The notes under the pieces were generated by a model. That model saw nothing but the letters and a program-made list of their open reading frames with translations. It was not told where the DNA came from and did not search any database. From Marinobacter sp. (GTDB taxonomy: Bacteria > Pseudomonadota > Gammaproteobacteria > Pseudomonadales > Oleiphilaceae): a stretch of DNA of 38,635 bases. The stretch is from the NCBI GenBank assembly GCA_030149475.1, contig JASBRL010000086.1, positions 1 through 38,635 of the forward strand, read 5' to 3'. Shown here in pieces: positions 33,210 to 38,635 of this stretch; position 1 is the stretch's first letter; the number at the start of each line of letters is the position of its first letter. The translations under genes were made by a program, and so were the position numbers.

Positions 33210-35561
33210 ATGACCGTCGATACACAGCCCACACCCACACCGGCACCGCAGTATCAGCCGTACAACGGCCCCGCCGCGGGCTGGGGTGCGCTGAAAAGCG
33301 TCGCTGCTTTCTGGCTGGACAGTAAGCAGCCCATCAAGAACATCCGTGCGCTGCTGAAAACCAACCAGCACGGCGGCTTTGACTGTCCGGGTTGCGCCTG
33401 GGGGGATGATCCCAGGGGCGGCCGCGTACAATTCTGTGAAAACGGGGCCAAAGCGGTTAACTGGGAGGCCACCAGACGCCGGGTGGACCGGGACTTTTTT
33501 GCGAAGCACAGTGTGACCGAACTGGTCCAGCACAGCGACCACTGGCTGGAGTATCAGGGCCGGCTGACCGAACCCATGCGGTATGACCGGGCAAGTGACC
33601 GTTATCTGCCGATCAGCTGGGATGACGCCTTTGCGTTGATCGCCGACCACCTCCGGGGGCTTGACAGCCCGAATCAGGCCGAGTTCTATACCTCTGGCCG
33701 GGCCAGCAACGAGGCGGCCTTTCTCTACCAGCTTTTCGTGCGGACATTCGGCACCAACAATTTCCCTGACTGTTCCAACATGTGCCACGAGGCCAGTGGT
33801 ATCGGGTTGTCCGGGACCATCGGTACCGGCAAGGGTACGGTGACCTTTGATGACTTTGCCGAGGCCGACGCCATTTTCATCTTTGGCCAGAATCCCGGTA
33901 CCAATCATCCCCGTATGCTGGCACCGCTGAGTGAAGCGGTCCGCCGCGGCGCGCAGGTGATCTGTTTCAATCCGTTGAAAGAACGCGGCCTGCAACGTTT
34001 TCAGGATCCCCAGGCCATTCACGACATGCTCAGGAACGGCTCCGAACCGCTGAATACGGCTTATTTCAGGCCGGCGCTGGGCGGCGACATGGCGGCAGTC
34101 CGCGGCATGGTGAAGTGCCTGCTTACCTGGGATGACGAAGCCCGGGCGCAGGGGCACGAAGCGGTTCTGGACGGGTCCTTCATTGAACAGCACACCCGCG
34201 GTCTTGAGGATTACATGGCGGTGGTCAAAGCCACGCCCTGGTCGCAGATCGAAGCCCAGAGCGGCCTGTCGCGGGCGGATATCGAGGTGGCCGCAGACAG
34301 CTATCGGAAGTCCCGCAAGGTGATCCTGTGCTGGGCCATGGGCATCACCCAGCACCGCCATTCGGTGGCGACCGTGCAGGAGTTGATCAACCTCCAACTG
34401 CTGCGGGGCAATCTGGGCCGTGTGGGGGCCGGGGTCAGCCCGGTGCGTGGCCACAGCAATGTTCAGGGTGACCGGACCATGGGCATCGATGAAAAGCCGC
34501 CGGCCTGGCTGCTGGATGCCATCGACCGGGAGTTTGCCATCCAGGCGCCCCGGACACCGGGCCACAACACGGTCGAAGCCATTGCGGCCATGGCGTCCGG
34601 CAATGCCCGGGTGTTCATCGGTCTGGGCGGTAATTTCGCCCAGGCAACGCCGGATTCCGAGTTGACCCACGCGGCGCTGGCCCGGTGCGATCTGACCGTT
34701 CAGATCAGTACCAAGCTCAACCGGAGTCACCTGATCACCGGCCGGGACGCGCTGATCCTGCCCTGTCTGGGCCGCACCGATATCGACCAGCAGGCGAGCG
34801 GGCCGCAGGCGGTCACAGTGGAAGATTCATTCAGCATGATTCACGCGTCCTACGGTCAGTTGCCGCCGCAATCCAGCCAGATGAAGTCCGAGCCTGCGAT
34901 TGTTGCCGGCATTGCCCGGGCGACCCTCGGTAATAACCCCATCAACTGGGCCGAGGCGATCGCCGACTACGACGTGATTCGGGCGATGATTGCGCGCACC
35001 ATTCCCGGATTCGAGAACTTCAACGAGCGGCTCAGGCAGAAGGGCGGGTTCTATCTGGGCAATCCGGTCCGGGAGCGGCAGTGGCAGACCGCAAGTGGCA
35101 AGGCGATGTTCTCGGCCAATCCACTGCCGGTCGATCTGCTGCATGATCGCGTGAAGGCCTCGGGACAGACACCGGACCTGATTCTGCAGACCCTGCGTTC
35201 CCACGATCAGTACAACACCACGATCTACGGCCTGAATGATCGCTACCGGGGTGTCCGCGGCCAGCGCCGGGTGCTGTTTCTGAACGGTGATGAGATCCGG
35301 CGTCTGGGCTTCGAGGACGGTGAGCGCGTTGATATTACGTCCCTGTGGGAAGACGGTCGAACACGTCGGGTATCCGGCTTCAAACTGTTGGCCTACGACG
35401 TTCCCGCCGGCCAGGCAGCGGCCTACTACCCGGAAACCAATCCGCTGGTGCCGCTGGAAAGTCGCGGCGAGGGGAGTAACACGCCCACGTCGAAGTTCAT
35501 TGCCATCAAACTGTCCAGAAGCAAGGCCCAGGGCGACGAAATGATTCTTGCTGCCGGGTAG
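33210..35561 (+). CDS. FdhF/YdeP-family molybdopterin oxidoreductase, copy 2
   Basis: A 783-residue cytoplasmic paralogue of the enzyme at 725-3013. It shares NMCHE (molybdenum ligand C192 followed by histidine), GRVGAGVSPVRGHSNVQGD, then KLNRSHL and the LPCLGRTDIDQQASGPQA segment. Cysteines C59, C62 and C76 repeat the three-cysteine pattern seen in copy 1, so a family-specific site rather than a random loss is likely. Residues 1-20 are proline-rich and lack a twin-arginine signal. No beta subunit, cytochrome or FdhD-type sulfurtransferase gene is adjacent. Formate or CO2 chemistry is the family-based guess, acid tolerance the alternative. It may be regulated by the LysR just upstream. Confidence 0.88.
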   Translation: MTVDTQPTPTPAPQYQPYNGPAAGWGALKSVAAFWLDSKQPIKNIRALLKTNQHGGFDCPGCAWGDDPRGGRVQFCENGAKAVNWEATRRRVDRDFFAKHSVTELVQHSDHWLEYQGRLTEPMRYDRASDRYLPISWDDAFALIADHLRGLDSPNQAEFYTSGRASNEAAFLYQLFVRTFGTNNFPDCSNMCHEASGIGLSGTIGTGKGTVTFDDFAEADAIFIFGQNPGTNHPRMLAPLSEAVRRGAQVICFNPLKERGLQRFQDPQAIHDMLRNGSEPLNTAYFRPALGGDMAAVRGMVKCLLTWDDEARAQGHEAVLDGSFIEQHTRGLEDYMAVVKATPWSQIEAQSGLSRADIEVAADSYRKSRKVILCWAMGITQHRHSVATVQELINLQLLRGNLGRVGAGVSPVRGHSNVQGDRTMGIDEKPPAWLLDAIDREFAIQAPRTPGHNTVEAIAAMASGNARVFIGLGGNFAQATPDSELTHAALARCDLTVQISTKLNRSHLITGRDALILPCLGRTDIDQQASGPQAVTVEDSFSMIHASYGQLPPQSSQMKSEPAIVAGIARATLGNNPINWAEAIADYDVIRAMIARTIPGFENFNERLRQKGGFYLGNPVRERQWQTASGKAMFSANPLPVDLLHDRVKASGQTPDLILQTLRSHDQYNTTIYGLNDRYRGVRGQRRVLFLNGDEIRRLGFEDGERVDITSLWEDGRTRRVSGFKLLAYDVPAGQAAAYYPETNPLVPLESRGEGSNTPTSKFIAIKLSRSKAQGDEMILAAG

Positions 35562-35580
35562 ACCCGGACGGATACCGGGG

Positions 35581-35606
35581 CGGCTCCTGCCCGGGGCGAG
35601 GAGCCG
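35581..35606 (+). terminator. Hairpin after the second FdhF/YdeP gene
   Basis: A perfect 8-bp stem (CGGCTCCT / AGGAGCCG) with a 10-base loop, 20 bases past the stop codon, followed only by TTAT. It is probably a transcript end before efpL, though weak. Confidence 0.5.
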
Positions 35607-35693
35607 TTATCGGCAGGCAACGATTGCTCTCGCCACCGGCTTGCGGGCATGGTATATCACCCCGGTGTTTCGTTGGGTCTGGAGTTTCAAGCA

Positions 35694-36260
35694 ATGCCAA
35701 GAGCAAGTGAGATCAAGAAAAATACGGCGGTTGAGTACAACAACCGTGTCTATATCGTGCGGGATATCGAGCGCTCCGTGCCCCAGGGGCGTGCCGGTGG
35801 CAGCCTGTATCGCATGCGTCTGTATGATGTGGTGACCAACGCCAAGGTGGATGAGACCTTCAAGGACTCCGACATGCTCAACCTGGCGGACCTGGTCAAA
35901 CGCCCGGTCACCTTCTCCTACGCCGACGGCGACGAGTTCGTGTTCATGGACGCCGAGGATTACACGCCCTATAGCCTGAATCGGGAGTCGATTGCGGATG
36001 ACCTGCTGTTCATTGGCGAAGACACCCAGGGCCTGATTGCCATTCTGGTCAGTGATGCCCCGGTTGCGCTGGAGCTGCCACCCACGGTGGATCTCGAGAT
36101 TGTCGAGACCGACCCGTCAATCAAGGGAGGCTCCGCCACCGCCCGCACCAAACCGGCCAAACTGACCACCGGACTGGTGATACAGGTGCCCGAGCATATC
36201 TCTACCGGAGACCGGGTGCGTGTGAACGTCGATGAACGTCGTTTTCTGGGGCGTGCCTGA
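35694..36260 (+). CDS. efpL: Elongation factor P-like protein EfpL (YeiP)
   Basis: A 188-residue ribosome-binding protein, closely similar along its length to E. coli YeiP. The N-terminal KOW-like domain carries the tip loop [14 protein letters not shown], which contacts the P-site tRNA; there is an arginine near the tip rather than the modified lysine of classical EF-P. The OB domains contain [12 protein letters not shown], then [20 protein letters not shown] and [10 protein letters not shown]. It relieves ribosome stalling at proline-containing and other motifs. The start at 35694 is preferred over 35649 because it matches the family N terminus (MPRASEIKK) and has a GGAG site. Confidence 0.95.
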   Translation: MPRASEIKKNTAVEYNNRVYIVRDIERSVPQGRAGGSLYRMRLYDVVTNAKVDETFKDSDMLNLADLVKRPVTFSYADGDEFVFMDAEDYTPYSLNRESIADDLLFIGEDTQGLIAILVSDAPVALELPPTVDLEIVETDPSIKGGSATARTKPAKLTTGLVIQVPEHISTGDRVRVNVDERRFLGRA

Positions 36261-36269
36261 TGTTGAACA

Positions 36270-36299
36270 GGCGAGTATCGGCGATGGCCGATACTCGCC
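36270..36299. terminator. Strong hairpin between convergent efpL and PQQ dehydrogenase genes
   Basis: A perfect 13-bp stem (GGCGAGTATCGGC / GCCGATACTCGCC) with a 4-base loop fills most of the 46-base gap between two convergent genes. No T tract is present on either side. It probably ends transcripts from both directions. Confidence 0.6.
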
Positions 36300-36306
36300 C
36301 AGGACC

Positions 36307-37992
36307 TCAGTTGGTCAGGTGGAAAATAGCGACTGCATCGCCGTACGGGAAACCCAGCTGGAAATTACCCCCCGCCGCAACCGCAATGTACTGCTCGCCA
36401 TCGACCCGGTAGCTGATCGGCGGAGCGTTGACGCCGGCGCCCAGATTGAAGCGCCACAGCCGCGCTCCGGAGTCCGCATCAAAGGCATCGAACCAGCCAT
36501 TGCCTTCACCGGTAAAGACCAGATTGCCGGCGGTGGCCAGGGCGCCGCCAACCATGGGTTGCGGCGCTTTGTATTGCCAGGAGATCTTGCCCGTATTCAC
36601 GTTGATAGCGGTGAAGATCCCATCCTGGATACCTTCGTCCTCGACATTGGCAAACGTACTGCCAAGCCGGATCTGCCCCGGCAGTGTCATGGGCTCACCG
36701 TCGGTGGTGAATTTCATCAGCTGATCCATACCGAGAATATAAACCAGTTTGTTTTTCGGTGAGTAGGCGGGCGGTGACCATTCGGCGCCACCATTGGCTC
36801 CCGGTAGCATGACCACGCCTTCCTTGGTAGGCGTGGTGAACATGTTGTCAGACTGCATGACAAAGGGTTCTGACTTTCGAATCAGTTTGCCGTCGCGGCG
36901 GTCAACGATGTAGAACCAACCGGTCTTGCCCGCTTCACCGGCCGCCGGAATGGTCTTGCCATCCTTCTCGACATCGAAAAGCACCACATTGCTGACGGCG
37001 TCATAATCCCATACGTCATGCTTGACCTCCTGGTAGTGCCAGGCAAGCTTGCCTGTATCGGTATGCAGCGCGACAATGGAGTCGGTGTAAAGGTTGTCGC
37101 CCTTGCGGGATTCGCCGTAGAGGTCCGGGTTCGGATTGCCGGTGGAGAAAATGACCAGCTTGCGTTCTGTATCGATGGCGGGCGTGGTCCAGACCATGCC
37201 GCCGCCCTGTTTCCAGGAGTCGCCCGAAAAGGTCTCCGGGTCGGTCGCATCCCAGTTCCAGACCTTGTCGCCCGATTTTGCGTCGTAGGCCGCGACGAAA
37301 CCACGAATAGGCCATTCCCCGCCGGAACTTCCGACGATGACCTTGCCATCATAGATTTGTGGCGCCATGGTTTCCGAGTAGCCTGCTCTGGGGTCTGCGA
37401 CCTGCTTCTGCCACTGCACCTTGCCTGTACTGGCACTCAGCGCCACCAGTTGATCATCCAGGGTGACCACGTAAAGATATCCGTAACCGGCCGCTACCCC
37501 GCGGTTGACCGGACCGCAGCATATTTTGTAGGTGCCGAGCTTGTAGGTGGTGGTCCAGATCCGCTCGCCGGTGGCGGCGTTCAGGGCCATGATTTTCATT
37601 TCATTGTCGACCACAGGCGTGGTCAGGTACATCACACCCTGGATGACCAGGGGGGTTGTCTCGAAGCTACCTACCATACCTGTCTGGACGACGGCTGCCG
37701 GCACAAGCTTGTCAATGTTGTCCCGATTGATCTGATCGAGGGGCGAAAAACGCTGGTTCTTGTAGTCTCGTCCGTGCAGGAGCCAGTCTCCGCTGTGGGC
37801 GTCCGGATTGGACATCATCTGGTCCGTCACCCGAACCAGGCTGGCATCCGGCAGCGCGCCGCTGACCATGCTGCTGGCACTGTCGGTTTTTACTTCCGTG
37901 CTCGTTTCGGCATTGGTCTGTGCGACAAACATCACACTGAGCAGCAGTGCAATAGCACTGCACTTTAACCCCGCTTTGTTTCGCATTGTCAT
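36307..37992 (-). CDS. PQQ-dependent alcohol dehydrogenase (quinoprotein), predicted lanthanide type
   Basis: A 561-residue periplasmic eight-bladed propeller enzyme with a signal peptide (hydrophobic residues 11-25, cleavage near TNA-ET at residue 28). The vicinal cysteines C158-C159 (KICCGPVNRG) form the disulfide ring over PQQ typical of methanol/ethanol dehydrogenases. The metal and catalytic residues are E226 (GGEWPIRG), N286 (STGNPNP) and D329 in HDVWDYD. The residue two places on is D331, where calcium enzymes of the MxaF/ExaA group have alanine, serine or threonine and XoxF/PedH enzymes have aspartate; a rare-earth cofactor is therefore predicted. There is no fused heme domain; the neighbouring cytochrome c is the likely electron acceptor. 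A TTGGAG site precedes the ATG. Confidence 0.88.
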   Translation of the reverse strand: MTMRNKAGLKCSAIALLLSVMFVAQTNAETSTEVKTDSASSMVSGALPDASLVRVTDQMMSNPDAHSGDWLLHGRDYKNQRFSPLDQINRDNIDKLVPAAVVQTGMVGSFETTPLVIQGVMYLTTPVVDNEMKIMALNAATGERIWTTTYKLGTYKICCGPVNRGVAAGYGYLYVVTLDDQLVALSASTGKVQWQKQVADPRAGYSETMAPQIYDGKVIVGSSGGEWPIRGFVAAYDAKSGDKVWNWDATDPETFSGDSWKQGGGMVWTTPAIDTERKLVIFSTGNPNPDLYGESRKGDNLYTDSIVALHTDTGKLAWHYQEVKHDVWDYDAVSNVVLFDVEKDGKTIPAAGEAGKTGWFYIVDRRDGKLIRKSEPFVMQSDNMFTTPTKEGVVMLPGANGGAEWSPPAYSPKNKLVYILGMDQLMKFTTDGEPMTLPGQIRLGSTFANVEDEGIQDGIFTAINVNTGKISWQYKAPQPMVGGALATAGNLVFTGEGNGWFDAFDADSGARLWRFNLGAGVNAPPISYRVDGEQYIAVAAGGNFQLGFPYGDAVAIFHLTN

Positions 37993-38091
37993 GGTGGTTC
38001 TCCAATCATTGTAATTGTTGACGTCATCATGCCCGTTTGTCTGTTCTCCGGACGAGACAACGGAAAGCCATCCTTGACGGCGTGCTGTCCA

Positions 38092-38517
38092 TTATTCAGG
38101 GAACGGGAGCAGCGAAATCTGGCTCAGCGACTTCTTCGTCAACGGCTGTTTCCCGGCCGGAAAACCGTTTTTGTCGAGAATATAAGCCACGATCTGCTGA
38201 TACTGCGTTTCAGTCAGGGACCCGGGTTTATCGTAGGGCATCTGACTGCTGATAAACTGATACAACTGTTTGCCGGACATTTTCGAATATTCAATGGAAC
38301 TGCGGAAATCGGGACCTGCCAGGGCTGGCCCGGTCTTGCCCTGCAATTGACTGCCGTGGCAGACCGAACACTGACTGGCGTATACGGATGCGCCGGCCTT
38401 GCTTTGTTCTGCGGAGTAATAATGTCTGCTCTCGCCGGCGGCGGCCGGTGAGCCGACCACGGTCAGTAGCAGCAACGCGGCGATTCCGCGTGGTACTGCA
38501 AAGGCTGCTTTTTTCAT
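38092..38517 (-). CDS. Periplasmic class I c-type cytochrome, probable partner of the PQQ dehydrogenase
   Basis: A 141-residue protein. A signal peptide (residues 1-27, ending PAAA-G) is followed by one heme site, C50-S-V-C53-H54, with M93 (SSQMPYD) as the distal ligand. It is small and single-heme. It lies upstream of the quinoprotein gene on the same strand with 99 bases between, so it is the first gene of a two-gene unit and should carry electrons from PQQ to the terminal oxidase. No solute-binding (XoxJ-like) gene is visible in the window. The region 38518-38635 is its leader. Confidence 0.87.
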   Translation of the reverse strand: MKKAAFAVPRGIAALLLLTVVGSPAAAGESRHYYSAEQSKAGASVYASQCSVCHGSQLQGKTGPALAGPDFRSSIEYSKMSGKQLYQFISSQMPYDKPGSLTETQYQQIVAYILDKNGFPAGKQPLTKKSLSQISLLPFPE

Positions 38518-38635
38518 GGAATGTCGACCCTCTCCTTCGCATCGTGAAGTTGTTTACCCGGCCGGGTATGGCGCCAGGACCGGAATCCCACAACCTGGCG
38601 TGTCGCCCCCGTACGCGGAAGTTTTATCAGGCACT

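Noticed and set aside
33114..34730. 538-residue open frame antisense to the second FdhF/YdeP gene
   Set aside because: It is a GC-rich shadow of a strongly supported gene, with no domain and low-complexity composition. Similar antisense frames at 28679-30142, 15011-16327 and 6311-7486 were dropped for the same reason.
1..38635. CRISPR arrays, tRNA or rRNA genes, intact insertion sequences or prophage genes
   Set aside because: No regularly spaced repeats, tRNA-like cloverleafs, rRNA segments, transposase or phage structural genes were seen.

Overview
The window is about 38.6 kb of GC-rich bacterial chromosome with dense bacterial gene packing. The gene content suggests a marine or halotolerant gammaproteobacterium, perhaps Marinobacter-like: a DddL-type DMSP lyase, an EfpL (YeiP) elongation factor, a PutA with a divergent Lrp regulator, a Pseudomonas-type oxaloacetate decarboxylase, a TRAP transporter and a PQQ alcohol dehydrogenase. 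The genus is an inference; there is no rRNA or tRNA to settle it.

Layout. (1) 1-3.6 kb: a small lipoprotein and a formate-dehydrogenase-like molybdoenzyme (FdhF/YdeP family), separated and flanked by three copies of one dispersed repeat. (2) 3.6-8.7 kb: a LysR regulator divergent from dabB-dabA, the energy-coupled inorganic carbon (DAB) uptake system. (3) 8.9-10.9 kb: a DMSP lyase (DddL), a miniature 2OG-Fe(II) oxygenase and a homocysteine S-methyltransferase, which may form a DMSP module. (4) 11-17.8 kb: single genes, namely a truncated globin, a secreted protein, an HxlR regulator, a cupin, a ferritin-like protein, oxaloacetate decarboxylase, a secreted alpha/beta hydrolase and a crotonase. 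The globin and the HxlR gene share a near-identical 23-bp motif upstream, a likely operator. A REP-like inverted-repeat element lies at 16.6-17.0 kb.

(5) 17.8-27.3 kb: a minus-strand gene cluster preceded by a LysR gene. In transcription order it holds a D-glutamate-cyclase-family gene broken by an in-frame amber codon, a TRAP transporter (DctP, DctQ, DctM), a DUF2848 protein, an amidase, and 5-oxoprolinase PxpA, PxpB and PxpC. The gene set suggests uptake of an organic acid or amide and its conversion through 5-oxoproline to glutamate. (6) 27.4-31.9 kb: an Lrp/AsnC regulator divergent from a 1211-residue PutA that takes proline to glutamate, so two glutamate-yielding routes sit side by side. 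(7) 32.2-36.3 kb: a LysR regulator, a second FdhF/YdeP paralogue and EfpL. (8) 36.3-38.5 kb, minus strand: a cytochrome c followed by a PQQ-dependent alcohol dehydrogenase whose active site carries the extra aspartate associated with lanthanide use.

The points most worth following are the amber-interrupted D-glutamate cyclase in its cluster, the putative HxlR operator pair, the predicted lanthanide-type alcohol dehydrogenase, the DMSP/methyltransferase neighbourhood, and the pairing of DAB with a CbbB-like molybdoenzyme.
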